64,000 nucleotides of DNA from Neoceratodus forsteri (lineage: Eukaryota > Chordata > Ceratodontiformes > Ceratodontidae). Below the pieces are notes generated by a model that was not told the DNA's origin, made no database searches, and saw only the letters and a program-made list of their open reading frames with translations. Location: assembly GCA_016271365.2 (NCBI GenBank), contig CM057456.1, positions 161,250,501 to 161,314,500 on the forward strand. Direction: 5' to 3'. This document shows positions 24,375 through 38,408 of the stretch, one piece after another (position 1 is the stretch's first letter; each line of letters opens with the position of its first letter). Position numbers and translations under genes: made by a program.

Positions 24375-25108
24375 GATGTCCCGAGCCCGCCGGGGTTTCA
24401 GACCCCCTCCTCCAGCACCAGGAACCAGCCACCGGATGAAAAGAAATCCTCAGGGGTCCCCGGTTGCCCAGTGTCACCCAGAAAAGACAAGCCACGCTTT
24501 TCCAGCTCGACTGTTGCCATGGGCCGCACCATCTGCTTTCTAGCCGAGGACAGAAACCAGGAGCTTGGCCGCTTCCTGGTACCTTGTACCGCCGAAGGCG
24601 CATAGACTGCAAGGTACGTTCTATTGACCCCACTGCCGCTGGCTCTCTCCTGCTGGGTTGGGACTATAGCTAGTACCATCCTGCACAGAAAGCGGCTGTT
24701 CTCAATTCTTATTTTTGGAATCTGCTTGCCATTTAGAACTCAAGGGGACTGTGAGCGCTGCCGCTGCGGCTAGGCGATACAGCTCCTCCAAAGCTTTAGT
24801 AAAGACCTGTTTTCACTCTAGAAACCTAATTTCTAGAGTTCCTTACTGATAATTTCCTGGCAAAGATAATATAACCTGCATAGTCACTGTAACTGTTCTT
24901 TACTGCCTTTTCAGTCTTCCCGCCTTTCTTGTTTGAATCCCTGACCTCTATTGGGTTTAAAAGTACATCTATTTCATCACTGTCTTCCTTACCTGCCTAA
25001 ACTTCTGAGTCTACCCCCTGCTGGATAAATCTCCTCCTTTTTCACACCTTCGCCTCTTGCCTTTGTTCTTTGCTCCTACCTTACTGCCTCTCTTTCCTAC
25101 CTCCCTAG
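24375..25108 (+). repeat. Array segment: 1 A + B
   Basis: A is at 24375-24613 and B at 24614-25108, with donor GTACGT and acceptor CCCTAG. It is the close relative of the unit at 17013-17749. Confidence 0.85.
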
Positions 25109-27012
25109 GAATATCCCGTGCCCACGGGCCGGACCCCTACTCGAGGACCAGGAACGAGCCACTGGGTGAAAAAAATCCTCTGGGGTCCCCACTGCCCAGC
25201 AGCACCCAAGAACAAGCGCCTCCTCCAGCCCTAGGCTGTTGCCAGGTTCCGCACCATCCGCTTTCTAGCCGAGGACCGAAACCTGGAGCTGTGCCGCTCC
25301 GTGGTACCTTGTACTGCCGAAAGCGCATAGCCTGCAAGGAATCTCCTGAGCCCGGTGGGGCTTCGGACCCCCTCCTCCAGGACAAGGAACCAGCCACCGG
25401 ACTAAAATAAATCCTCTGGGGTCCCCGCTTGCCCAGCGGCACCCAGAATAGATAAGCCGTGCTCCGAAAGCTCGACTGTTGCCAGGGGCCTCACCATCCG
25501 CTTTCTAGCCGAGGATGGGAACCAGACGCTCGACCTCTCCCTGGTATCTTGTACCACTGAAGGCGCATAGCCTGCAAGGAATCTCCTCGCCCGCCGGGCT
25601 TCAGACCCCCTCCTCCAGGACCAGGGACCAGACACCAGGCGAAAATCCTCTGGGGTCCCGCTTCCCGGCACCCAGAAAAGACAAACCATGCTTCTCAGCT
25701 GAGACTGTTACCAGGGGCACCATCCGCTTTCTAACCGGGGACGGAACCAGGAGCTCGTCTGCTCCCTGGTACCTTGTACCGGGCGATAGCCTGCAAAGAA
25801 TCTCCTGAGCCTGCCAGGTGCTTCGGACCCCCTCCTCCAGGACCAGTAATCAGACACCGGATGAAAAGAAATCCTCTGGGGTCCCCTCTTGCCCAGCGGC
25901 TCCCAGAAAAGACAAGACGCGCTCCTCCAGCTCGACTGTTGCCAGGGGCTGCACCATCCGATTTCTAGCCGAGGACAGGAACCAAGAGCTCGGCTGCTCC
26001 CTGGTACCTTCTACCACCGAAGGTGCATTGCATGCAAGGCATCTCCCGAGCCCGCCGGGGCTTCGGACCCCTTCCTCCAGCACTAGAAACCAGCCACTGG
26101 ACGAAAAGAAATCCTCTGGGGTCCCCGCTTGCTCAGCGGCACCTAGAAAAGACAAGCCACCCTCCTCCAGCTCGACTGATGCCAGAGGCCGCACCGTCCA
26201 CTTTCTAGCCGAGGAAACCAGGAGCTCGGCCGCTCCCTGATACCTTCTATCGCCGAAGGCGCATTGCCTTCACGGTATCTCCCGAGCATGCCGGGGCTTC
26301 GGACCCCCTCCTCCAGGACCAGGAACCAGCCACCGGATGAAAAGAAAACCTCTGGGGTCCTCGCTTGCCCAGCGGCACCCAGAAAAGACAAGCCGAGCTC
26401 CTCCAGCTCGACTATTGCCAGGGGCCGCACCATCCTATTTCTAGCCGAGGACAGGAACCAGGAGCTCGGCCGCTCCCTGGTACCTTGTATCGCTGAAGGC
26501 GCAAAGCCTGCAAGGTTCGTTATATCGACCCACCTGCCGCCTGCTCTCTCCTGCTGGGTTGGGACTATAGCTAGTACCATCCTGCACAGAAAGCGGCTGT
26601 TCTCACTTCTTATTTATGGAATCTGCCTGCCATTTAGAACTCCCGGGGACTGTGAGCGCTGCCACTGCGGCTAAGCGATACAGCTCCTCCAAAGTATTAG
26701 TAAAGACCTGTTTTCACTCCAAAAACCTAAATTCTAGAGTTCTGTACTTGTTAATTTCCTTGGCTAAGATAATATAACCTGCATAGTCACTGTAACTGTT
26801 CTTTACTGCCTTTTCAGTCTTCCAGCATTTCTAGTTTGAATCCCTGACCTCTATTGTGTTTAAAAGTACATCTATTTCATCACTGTCTTCTTTAGCTGGC
26901 TAAACTACTGAGTCTACCCCCTGCTGGATAAATCTCCTCCTTTTTCTCAGCTCCACCTCTTGCCTTTGTTCTGTGCTCCTACTTAACTGCCTCTCCTTCC
27001 TACCTCCTCTAG
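25109..27012 (+). repeat. Array segment: 6 A units + B
   Basis: A units are at 25109-26514 and B at 26515-27012 (donor GTTCGT, acceptor CTCTAG). It is the counterpart of 17750-19682. The first three A units have many more small deletions than their partners there. Confidence 0.85.
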
Positions 27013-27743
27013 GAATCTCCCGAGCCTGCGGGGCTTCAGACCCCCTCCTCATGACCAGGAACCAGCCACCGGATGAAAAGAAATCCTCTGGGGTCCCTGC
27101 CCAGAGGCACCCAGAAAAGACAAGCCGCGCTCCTCCAGCTCAACGGTTGCCAGGGGCAGCACCATCTGCTTTCTAGTCGCGGACGGGAACCAGGAGCTCG
27201 GCTGCTCCCTGGAACCTTGTACCACCGGAGGCGTATAGCCTGCAAGGAACATTCTATCGACCCCCCTGCCGCTGGCTCTCTCCTGCTGGGTAGGGACTAT
27301 AGCTAGTACCATCCTGCACAGAAAGTGGTTATTCTCACTTCTTATTTTTCGAATCTGCCTGCAATTTAGAACTCACGGGGACTGTGAGCGCTGCCGCTGC
27401 GGCTCAGCGATACAGCTCCTCCAAAGCATTAGTAAACACCTGTTTTCACTCTAAAAACCTAATTTCTAGAGTTCTTTACTTGTTAATTTCCTTGGCTAAG
27501 GTAATATAACCTGCATAGTCACTATAACTATTCTTTACTGCCTTTTCAGTCTTCCCGCCTTTCTTGTTTGAATCCCTGACCTCTATTGTGTTTAAAAGTA
27601 CATCTATTTCATCACTGTCTTCCTTACCTGCCTAAGCTTCTGAGTCTACCCCCTGCTGGATAAATCTCCTCCTTTTTCACACCTCTGCCTCTTGCCTTTG
27701 TTCTATGCTCCTACTTTACTGCCTCTCTTTCCTACCTCCCTAG
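27013..27743 (+). repeat. Array segment: 1 A + B without donor GT
   Basis: A is at 27013-27246 and B at 27247-27743, which begins GAACAT. Acceptor CCCTAG is intact. It is the counterpart of the unit at 19683. Confidence 0.85.
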
Positions 27744-29180
27744 GAATCTCCCGTGGCCACCGGGGTTTGCACCCCATACTCCAGGACCAGGAACCAGCCA
27801 CCGGACAAAAAGATATCCTGGGGTCCCTTGCCCAGCGGCACCCAGAAAGACAAGCCGCGCTCCTCCAGCTCGACTGTTGCCAGGTTCCGCACCATCCGCT
27901 TTCTAGCCGAGGATGGAAACCTGGAGCTCTGCCGCTCCCTGGTACCTTGTATCGCCGAAGGCGCATAGCCTGCAAGGAATCTCCAGAGCTATCCGGGGCT
28001 TCGGACCCCCTCCTCCAGGACCAGGAACCAGCCACCGGATGAAAAGAAATCCTCTGGGGTCCCTGCTTGCCCAGCGGCACACAGAAAAGACAAGCCACGC
28101 TCCGAAAGCTCGACTGTTGCCAGGGGCCTCACCATCCGCTTTCTAGCCGAGCATGGGAACCAGGTGCTCGTCCGCTCCCTGGTACCTTGTACCGCCAAAG
28201 GCGCATAGCCTGCAAGGAATCTCCTGAGCTCACCGGGGCTTCGGACCCCCCTCCTCCAGGACCAGGAAACAGATATCGGATGAAAAGAAATCCTTTGGGG
28301 TCCCCGCTTGCCCAGCGGCTCCCATAAAATACAAGCCACGCTCCTCCATCTCGACTGTTGCCAGGGGCCACACCATCCGCTTTCTAGCCGAGGACGGGAA
28401 CCAAGAGCTCGCCGCTCCCCAGTTCCTTGAACACCTGGCTGCATAGTTTAAAGGAATCCCAAGCCTGCCGAGGCGGACCCCCTCCTCCAGCATGAACCCG
28501 GCTGCGGACGAAAATAAATCCTCCTGGGGTCCCCGCTTGCCCAGTGGCACCTAGAAAAAGACAAGCCGCGTTCCTCCAGCTCGACTGTTGCCAGGGTCTG
28601 CCCAATCCGCTTCCTAGCCAGGGACGGGACCAGGGCTCAGCCGCTCCCTGGTACCCTCTAGGCGCCCGGGCGCTGCTCCCAAGGTATGTTCTATCCACCC
28701 CCCTGCCGCCAACTCTCTCCTGCTGGGGTGGGACTACAGCTAGTACCATCTTGCACAGAAAGCGGCTGTTCTCAATTTTTATTTTTGGAATCTGCCTGCC
28801 ATTTAGAACTCACGGGGACTGTGAGTGCTGCCGCTGCGGCTAAGCGATACAGCTCCTCCAAAGCATTAGTGCAGACCTGTTTTCCCTCTAAAAACCTAAT
28901 TTCTAGAGTTCTTTACTTGTTAATTTCCTTGGCTAAGATAATATAACCTGCATAGTCACTATAACTGTTCTTTACTGCCTTTTCAGTCTTCCTGCCTTTC
29001 TTGTTTGAATCCCTGACCTCTACTGTGTTTAAAAGTACATCTATTTCATCACTGTCTTCCTTACCTGCCTAAACTTCTGAGTCTACCCCCTGCTGGATAT
29101 ATCTCCTCCTTTTTCACACCTCCACCTCTTGCCTTTGTTCTATGCTCCTACTTTACTGCCTCTCATTCCTACCTCCCTAG
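27744..29180 (+). repeat. Array segment: 4 A units + B
   Basis: A units are at 27744-28683 and B at 28684-29180 (donor GTATGT, acceptor CCCTAG). The fourth A (about 28450-28683) has lost bases at many positions, including most of the GCGCATAGCCTGC end. Confidence 0.85.
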
Positions 29181-30627
29181 GAATCTCCCGTGGCCACCGG
29201 GGCTTTGCACCCCATACTCCAGGACCAGAACCAGCCACCGGATGAAAAGGTATCCTGTGGGGTCCCCGCTTGCCCAGCGGCACCCAGAAAAGACAAGTCA
29301 CGCTCCTCCAGCTCGACTGTTGCCAGGTTCCGCACCATCCGCTTTCTAGCCGAGGATGGAAACCTGGAGCTCTGCCGCTCCCTGGTACCTTGTATCGCCG
29401 AAGGCGCATAGCCTGCAAGGAATCTCCAGAGCCAACTGGGGCGTCGGACCCCCTCCTCCTGGACCAGGAACCAGCCCCGGACGAAAAGAAATCCTCTGGG
29501 GTCCCCACTTGCCCAGCGGCACACAGAAAAGACAAGCCGCGCTCCGAAAGCTCGGCTGTTGCCAGGGTCCTCACCATCCGCTTTCTAGCCGAGCACGGGA
29601 ACCAGGTGCTCGTCCGCTCCCTGGTACCTTGTACCGCCAAAGGCGCATAGCCTGCAAGGAATCTCCTGAGCTCACCGGGGCTTCGGACCCCCTCCTTCAG
29701 GACCAGGAACCAGATACCGGATGAAGAGAAATCCTTTGGGGTCCCCGCTTGCCCAGCGGCTCCCATAAAATACAAGCCGTGCTCCTCCATCTTGACTGTT
29801 GCCAGGGGCCACACCATCCGCTTTCTAGCTGAGGACGGGAACCAAGAGCTCGGCCGCTCCCCAGTTCCGTGAACCGCCAAAGGCGCATAGTTTGCAAGGA
29901 ATCTCTCAAGCCCACCGGGGCTTCGAACCCCCTCCTCCAGCAGCAGGAACCGGCTACCGGATGAAAAGAAATCCTCTGGGGTCCCCGCTTGGCCAGCGGC
30001 ACCCAGAAAAGACAAGCCGCGTTCCTCCACCTCGACTGTTGCCAGGGTCCGCCCATCCTTCCCTAGCCAGGACGGAACCAGGAGCTCGGCCGCTCCCTGG
30101 ACCTTGTACCGGCAGGCTATAGACTGCAAGGTATGTTCTATCGACCCCCCTGCCGCCAACTCTCTCCTGCTGGGGTGGGACTATAGCTAGTACCATCCTG
30201 CACAGAAAGCGGCTGTTCTCACTTCTTATTTTTGGAATCTGCCTGCCATTTAGAACTCCTGGGGACTGTGAGCACTGCCGCTGCGGCTAAGCGATGCAGC
30301 TCCTCCAAAGCATTAGTAAAGACCTGTTTTCACTCTAGAAGCCTAATTTCTAGAGTTCTTTACTTGTTAATTTACTTGGCTAAGATAATATAACCTGCAT
30401 AGTCACTGTAAGTGTTCTTTACTGCCTTTTCAGTCTTCCCTCCTTTCTAGTTTGAATCCCTGTCCTCTATTGTGTTTAAAAGTACATCTATTTCATCACT
30501 GTCTTCTTTAGCTGCCTAAACTACTGAGTCTAACCCATGCTGGATAAATCTCCTCCTTTTTCTCACCTCCGCCTCTTGCCTTTATTCTGTGCTCCTACTT
30601 AACTTCCTCTCCTTCCTACCTCCCTTG
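29181..30627 (+). repeat. Array segment: 4 A units + B
   Basis: A units are at 29181-30130 and B at 30131-30627 (donor GTATGT; acceptor CCCTTG, AG lost). It is a close repeat of the previous segment. The minus strand is open for 339 codons here (29140-30159), the longest frame in the array. Confidence 0.85.
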
Positions 30628-33600
30628 GAATCTCCCGAGTCCGCCCGGGCTTCGGACCCCCTCCTCCAGGACCAGGAACGAGTCACGAGATGAAAAGAAA
30701 TCCTCTGAGTTCCCCGCTTCTCCAGGGGCACTCAGAAAAGACAAGCCCCGCTTCTCCAGCTCGACTGTTGTCAGGGGCCGCGCCATCTGCTTTCTAGTCG
30801 AGGACGAGAACCAGGAGCTCGGCCGCTCCCTGGTACTTTGTACCACCGAAGCCGCATAGCCTGCAAGGTACGTTCTATCGATCCCCTGCCGCCGGCTCTC
30901 TCCTGCTGGGTTGGGACTATAGCTAGTACCATCCTGCACAGAAAGCGGCTGTTCTCACTTCTTATTTTTGGAATCTGCCTGCAATTTAGAACTCCTGGGG
31001 ACTGTGAGCGCTGCCGCTGCGGCTAAGCGATACATCTCCTCCAAAGCATTACTAAGGACCTGTTTTCACTCTAAAAACCTAATTTCGAGAGTTCTTCACT
31101 TGTTAATTTCCTTCGCTAAGATAATGTAACCTGCATAGTCACTGTAACTGTTCTTTACTGCCCTTTCAGTCTTCCCGCCTTTCTAGGTTGAATGCCTGTC
31201 CTCAATTGTGTTTAAAAGTACATCTATTTCATCACTGTCTTCTTTACCTGCCTAAACTTCAGTGTCTACCCCCTGCTGGATAAAACTACTCCTTTTTCTC
31301 GCCTCCGCTTCCTGCCTTTGTGCTGTGCTCCTACTTAACCGCCTCTCCTTCCTAGCTCCCTAGGAATATCCCGAGCCCGCCGGGGTTTCGGACCCCTTCC
31401 TCCAGGACCAGGACCCTGCAACTGAACGAAAAAGAAATCCTTTGGGGTCCCCACTTGCCCTGCGGCACCCAGAAAAGACAAGACATGCTCCTCCAGTTCG
31501 ACTGTTGCCAGGGGCCGCACCATCCGCTTTCAAGCCGAGGATGGGAACCAGGAGCTCGGCCGCTCCCTGGTACCTTGTAGCGCCGAAGGCACTTTGCCTG
31601 CAAAGTACATTCAATCGACCCCCCCTGCCACCGGCCCTCTCCTGCTGGGTTGGGACTGTAGCCAGTACCATCCTGCACAGAAAGCGGCTGTTCTCACTTC
31701 TTATTTTTGGAATCTGCCTGCCATTTAGAACTCCCGGGGATTGTGAGTGCTGCCTCTGTGGCTAAGCAATACAGCTCCTCCAAAGCATTAGTAAAGACCT
31801 GTTTTCACTCTAAAAACCTAATTTCTAGAGTTTTATACTTGTTAATTTCCTTGGCTAAGATAATATGACCTGCATAGTCACTGTAACTGTTCTTTACTGC
31901 CTTTTCAGTCTTCCCGCCTTTCTAGTTTGAATCCCTGACCTCTATTGTGTTTAAAAGTACATCTATTTCGTAACTGTTTTGCTTACCTGCCTAAACTTCT
32001 GAGTCTACCCCCTGCTGGATAAAGCTCCTCCTTTTTCTCACCTCCGCCTCTTGCCTTTGTTTTGTGCTCCTACTTAACTGCCTCTCCTTTCTACCTCCCT
32101 TGGAATCTCCCGAGCCCGCCGGGGCTTCAGATCCCCTCCTCCAGGACCAGGAACCAGCCACCGGATGAAAAGAAATCCTCTGGGGTTCCCGCTTACCCAG
32201 CGGCACATAGAAAAGACAAGCCGCGCTCCACCAGCTCGACTGTTGCCAGGGGCGCACCATCCGCTTTCTGGCGATGGACGGGAACCAGGAGCTCAGCAGC
32301 CTCTGTTACCTTATGCGCGCTAGCCTGCAAGGTACGTTCTATCGACCCTCCTGCTGCGGCTTTCTCCTGCTGGGTTGGGACTATAGATAGTACCATCCTG
32401 CACAGAAGGCGGCTGTTCTCACTTCTTATTTTGGAATCTGCCTGCCATTTAGAACTCCGGGGACTGAGCGCTGCCGCTGCGGCTAAGCGATACAGCTCCT
32501 CCAAAGCATAAGTAAAGACCTGTTTTCACTCTAAAAACCTCATTTCTACTGTTATTTACTTGTTAATTTCCTTGGCTAAGATAATATAACCTGCATAGTC
32601 ACTATAACTGTTCTTTACTGCCTTTTCAGTCTTCCCGCCTTTCTAGTTTGAATCCCTGACCTCAATTGTGTTTAAAAGTACATCTATTTCATCACTGTAT
32701 TCTTTACCTGCTGAAACTTTTGAGTCTACCCCATGTTGGATAAATCTCCTAATTTTTCTCACCTCTGCCTCTTGCCTTTGTTCTGTGCTCCTACTTAACT
32801 GCCTCTCCTTCCTACTTCCCTAGGAATCTCCCGAGCCCGCCGGGGCTTCGGACCCCCTCCTCCAGGACCAGGAAACAGCCACCGGATGAAAAGAAATCCT
32901 CTGGGGTCCCCGCTTGCCCAGTGGCACCCAGAAAAGACAAGCCACTCTCCTCCTGCTCGACTGTTGTCAGGGGCCGCACCATCCACTTTCTAGCCGAGGA
33001 TGGGAACCAGGAGCTGGTCCGCTCTCTGGTACCTTGTACCGCCGAAGGTGCATAGCCTGCAAGGAACGTTCTATCGACCCCCCTTCCGCCGGCTCTCTCC
33101 TGCTGGGTTGGAACTATAGCTACTACCATCCTGCACAGAAAGCGTCTGCGCTTACTTCTTATTTTTGGAATCTGCCTGCCATTTAGAGCTCCCTGGGACT
33201 GTGAGGACTGCCGCTGTGGCTAAGCGAAACAGCTCCTCCAAAGCATTAGTAAAGACCTGTTTTCACTCTAAAAACCTAATTTCTAGAGTTCTTTACTTGT
33301 TAATTTCCTTGACTAAGATAATATAACCTGCATAGTCACTGTAACTGTTCCTTACTGTCTTTTCAGTCTTCCCGCCTTTCTAGTTTGAATCCTTGACCTC
33401 TATTGTGCTTAAAAGTACATCTATTTCATCACTGTCTTCTTTACCTGCCTAAACTTCAGTGTCTACCCCCTGCTGGATAAAACTACTCCTTTATCTCGCC
33501 TCCGCTTCTTGCCTTTGTTCTGTGCTCCTACTTAACCGCCTCTCCTTCCTAGCTCCCTAGGAATATCCCGAGTCCGCCGGGGTTTCGGACCCCCTCCTCC

Positions 33601-35034
33601 AGGACCAGGACCCAGCAACCGAATGAAAAGAAATCCTTTGGGGTCCCCACTTGCCTTGCGGCACCAAGAAAAGACAAGACACGCTCCTCCAGTTCGACTG
33701 TTGCCAGGGGCCACACCATCCACTTTCAAGCCGAGGATGGGAACCAGGAGCTCGGCCGCTCCCTGGTACCTTGTACTGCCGAAGGCACTTTGCCTGCAAG
33801 GTACATTCAATCGACCCCCCTGCCACCGGCCCTCTCCTGCTGGGTTGGGACTGTAGCTAGTACCATCCTGCACAGAAAGCGGCTGTTCTCACTTCTTATT
33901 TTTGGAATCTGCCCGCCATTTAGAACTCTCGGGGATTGTGAGTGCTGCCGCTGCGGCTAAGCGATACAGCTCCTCCAAAGCATTAGTAAAGACCTGTTTT
34001 CACTCTAAAAACCTAATTTCTAGAGTTCTATACTTGTTAATTTCCTTGGCTAAGATAATATGACCTGCATAGTCACTGTAACTGTTCTTTACTGCCTTTT
34101 CAGTCTTCCCGCCTTTCTAGTTTGAATCCCTGACCTCTATTGTGTTTAAAAGTACATCTATTTCATCACTGTCTTCCTTACCTGCCTAAACTTCTGAGTC
34201 TAACCCCTGCTGGATAAAGCTCCTCCTTTTTCTCACCTCCGCCTCTTGCCTTTGTTCTGTGCTCCTACTTAACTGCCTCTCCTTCCTATCTCCCTAGGCC
34301 TCTCCCGAGCCTGCCGGGGCTCCGGACCCCCTCCTCCAGGACCAGGAACCAGCCACCGGACGAAAAGAAATCCTTTGGGGTCCCCGCTTGGCCAGCAGCA
34401 CCCAGAAAAGACAAGCCACGCTTCTCCTGCTCGACTGTTGCCAGGGGCCGCACCATCCGCTTTCTAGGCATGGACAGGAACCAGGAGCTCAGCCGCTCTC
34501 TGGTACCTCGTAACGCCGAAGGCGCATAGCCTGCAAGGAACATTCTATCGACTCCCCTACCGTCGGCTCTCTCCTGCTGGGTTGGGACTATAGCTAGTAC
34601 CATCCTGCACAGAAAGCGGCTGCTCTTACTTCATAGTTTTGGAATCTGCCTGCCATTTAGAACTCCCGGGGACTGTGAGCGCTGCCGCTGCGGCTATGCA
34701 ATGCAGCTCCTCCAAAGCATTAGTATAGACCTGTTTTCACTCTAAAAACCTAATTTCTAGAGTTCTTTACTTGTTAATTTCCTTGGCTACGATAATATAA
34801 CCTGCATAGTCACTATGACTGTTCTTTACTGCCGTTTCAGTCTTCCCGCCTTTCTTGTTTGAATCCCTGACCTCTATTGTGTTTAAAAGTACATCTATTT
34901 CATCACTGTCTTCCTTACCTGCCTAAGCTTCTGAGTCTACCCCCTGCTGGAAAAATCTCCTCCTTTTTCCCACCTCTGCCTCTTGCCTTTGTTCTATGCT
35001 CCTACTTTACTGCCTTTCTTTCCTACCTCCCTAG
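30628..35034 (+). repeat. Array segment: six single A-B units
   Basis: A units start at 30628, 31364, 32103, 32824, 33561 and 34298. The B units that follow start at 30868, 31605, 32332, 33064, 33801 and 34538. The fourth and sixth B begin GAACGT and GAACAT; the others begin GTACGT or GTACAT. The second and fifth A units are sisters (ACTTTGCCTGCAA end, TTTCAAGCC). Confidence 0.85.
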
Positions 35035-36486
35035 GAATCTCCCGTGGCCACCGGGGCTTTGCACCCCATATTCCAGGACCAGGAATCAGCCACCAGATGA
35101 AAATATATCCTGTGGGGTCCCCGCTTGCCCAGCGGCACCCAGAAAAGACAAGTTGCGCTCCTCCAGCTCGACTGTTGCCAGGTTCCGCACCATCCGCTTT
35201 CTAGCCGAGGATGGAAACCTGGAGCTCTGCCGCTCCCTGGTACCTTGTATCGCTGAAGGCGCATAGCCTGCAAGGAATCTCCAGAGCCAACTGGGGCTTC
35301 GGACCCCCTCCTCCTGGACCAGGAACCAGCCACCGGACGAAAAGAAATCCTCTGGGGTCCCTGCTTGCCCAGCGGTACACAGAAAAGACAAGCCGTGCTC
35401 CGAAAGCTCATCTGTTGCCAGGGGCCTCACCATCCGCTTTCTAGCCGAGCACGGGAACCAGGTGCTCGTCCACTCCCTGGTACCTTGTACCGCCAAAGGC
35501 GCATAGCCTGCAAGGAATCTCCTGAGCTCACCGGGGCTTCGGACCCCCCTCCTCCAGGACCAGGAAACAGATGCCGGATGAAAAGAAATACTTTGGGGTC
35601 CCCGCTTGCCCAGTGGCTCCCATAAAATACAAGCCAAGCTCCTCCATCTCGACTGTTGCCAGGGGCCACACCATCCGCTTTCTAGCTGAGGATGGGAACC
35701 AAGAGTTCTGCCGCTCCCCAGTTCCTTGAACCGCCGAAGGCGCATAGTTTGCAAGGAATCTCCCAAGCCCACCGGGGCTTCGGATCCCCTCCTCCAGCAG
35801 CAGGAACGACTACGGACGAAAAAAATCCTCTGGGGTCCCCGCTTCACCAGCGGCACCTAGAAAAGACAAGCCGCGTTCCTCCAGCTCGACTGTTGCCAGG
35901 GTCCGCCCCATCCGCTTCCTAGCCAAGGACGGGAACCAGGAGCTCGGCCGCTCCCTGAGTACCTTGAGGCGCCCGAGCACATAGCCTGAGGTATGTTCTA
36001 TTGACCCCCTACGTCAACTCTCTCTCCTGCTGGGGTGGGACTATAGCTAGTACCATCCTGCACAAGCGGCTGTTCTCAATTCTTATTTTGGAATCTGCCT
36101 GCCATTTAGAACTCACAGGGGACTGTGAAGCGTGCCCATGCTGGCTAGCCTGATGCAGCTCCTCCAAAGCATTAGTAAAGACCTGTTTTCACTCTAGAAA
36201 CCTAATTTCTAGAGTTCTTTACTTGTTAATTTACTTGGCTAAGATAATATAACCTGCATAGTCACTGTAAGTGTTCTTTACTGCCTTTTCAGTCTTCCCT
36301 CCTTTCTAGTTTGAATCCCTGTCCTCTATTGTGTTTAAAAGTACATCTATTTCATCACTGTCTTCTTTAGCTGCCTAAACTACTGAGTCTACCCCATGCT
36401 GGATAAATCTCCTTCTTTTTCTCACCTCCGCCTCTTGCCTTTGTTCTGTGCTCCTACTTAACTGCCTGTCCTTCCTACCTCCCAAG
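35035..36486 (+). repeat. Array segment: 4 A units + B
   Basis: A units are at 35035-35990 and B at 35991-36486 (donor GTATGT, acceptor CCCAAG). The B shows several small indels around 36060-36150. Confidence 0.85.
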
Positions 36487-38408
36487 GAATGTCCCGAGCC
36501 CGCGGGGGCTTCGGTCCCCCTCCTCCAGCAACAGGAACCAGCCACCGGATGAAAAGAAATCCTCTGGGTTCTCTGCTTGCCCAGTGGCACCTAGAAAAGA
36601 CAAGCTGTGCTCCTCCAGCTCGTCTGTTGCCAGGGGTGCACCATCCGCTTTCTAGCCGAGGACGGGAACCAGGAGCTCATCCGCTCCCTGTTTCTTAACA
36701 CGCCCGGCATTGCGTTCTCATCTCCTGAAACCGCCGGGCTTGGACCCCCCTCCAGGACCAGGAACCAGCCACCTGATGAAAAGAAATCCTCTGGGGTCCT
36801 CGCTTTCCCAGCGGCACTCAGAAAGACAAGCAGCTCCTCCAGCACTACTGTTGCCAGGGGCGCACCATCCAGCTTTCTAGCCAAGGGCCGGAACCAGAAT
36901 TTCGACCGCTCCCTGGTAGCTGTGCCCTTGACGCCAGCCTTCAGGATCGTTATGTCGACCCCTGCCGCTGGCTCTCTCCTGCTGGGTTGGGACAATAGCT
37001 AGTACCATCCTGCACAGAAAGCGGCTGTTCTCAGTTCTTATTTTTGGAATCTGCCTGCCATTTAGAACTCCCGGAGACTGTGAGCGGTGCCGCTGTGGCT
37101 AAGCGATACAGCTCCTCCAAAGCATTAGTAAAGACCTGTTTTCACTCTAAAAACCTAATATCTAGAGTTCTTTACTTGTTAATTTCCTTGGCTAAGATAA
37201 TATAACCTGCATAGTCACTATAACTATTCTTTACTGCCTTTTCAGTCTTCCCGCCTTTCTAGTTTGAATCCCTGACCTCAATTGTGTTTAAAAGTACATC
37301 TATTTCATCACTGTCTTCCTTACCTGCCTAAACTTCTGAGTCTACCCCCTGTTGGATAAATCTCCTAATTTTTCTCACCTCCGCCTCTTGCCTTTGTTCT
37401 ATGCTCCTACTTAACTGCCTTTCTTTCCTACCTCCCTAGGAATCTCCCGTGCCCACCGGAGCTTTGGACCCCCTACTCCAGGACCAGGAACCAGCCACCG
37501 GATGAAAAGAAATCCTCTGGGGTTCCCACTTGCCCAGCGGCACCAGAAAGACAAGCCACGCTCCTCCAGCTCGACTCTTGCCAGGTTCCGCACCATTCGC
37601 TTTCTAGCCGGGGACAGAAACCCTGAGCTCTGCCTCTCCTGGTACCTTGCATCGTCGATGGCGCATAGCCTGCAAGGAATCTCCTGAGACAACTGGGGCT
37701 TCGGATTCCCTCCTCCAGGACCAGGAATTAGCCACCGGACGAAAAGAAATCCTATGGGGTCCTCGCATGCACATCGGCACCCAGAAAAGACAAGCCGCGC
37801 TCCTCCAGCTCGACTATTGCCAGGGGCAACACCATCCACTTTCTAGCCAAGGGGCCGGAAACAAGGGCTTCGGCCGCTCCTGTACCTTAGCCAAGGCGCA
37901 TAGCCAGCAAGGTATGTTCTATCAACCCCCCTGCCACCAGCTCTCTCCTGCTGGGTTGGGACTATAGCTAGTACCATTCTGCACAGAAAGCGGCTGTTCT
38001 CACTTCTTATTTTTGGAATCTGCCTGCCATTTGGAACTCCTGGGGACTGTGAGTGCTGTCTCTGCGGCTAAGCGATGCAGCTCCACCAAAGCATTAGTAA
38101 AGACCTGTTTTCTCTCTAGAAACCTAATTTCTAGAGTTCTTTACTTGTTAATTTCCTTGGCTAAGATAATATAACCTGCATAGTCACTGTAAGTGTTCTT
38201 TACTGCCTTTTCGGTCTTCCCGCCTTTCTAGTTTGAATCCCTGACCTCTATTGTGTTTAAAAGTACATCTATTTCATCACTGTCTTCTTTAGCTGCCTAA
38301 ACTACTGAGTCTATCCCCTGCTGGATAAATCTCCTAATTTTTCTCACCTCCGCCTCCTGCCTTTGTTCTATGCTCCTACTTAACTGCCTCTCCTTCCTAC
38401 TTCTCTAG
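36487..38408 (+). repeat. Array segment: 2 A + B, twice
   Basis: A pairs are at 36487-36944 and 37440-37911; B units are at 36945-37439 and 37912-38408. The first pair is short (458 bp) and its junction with B reads TTCAGGATCGTT, without GT at the expected place. The second has donor GTATGT. Confidence 0.85.
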
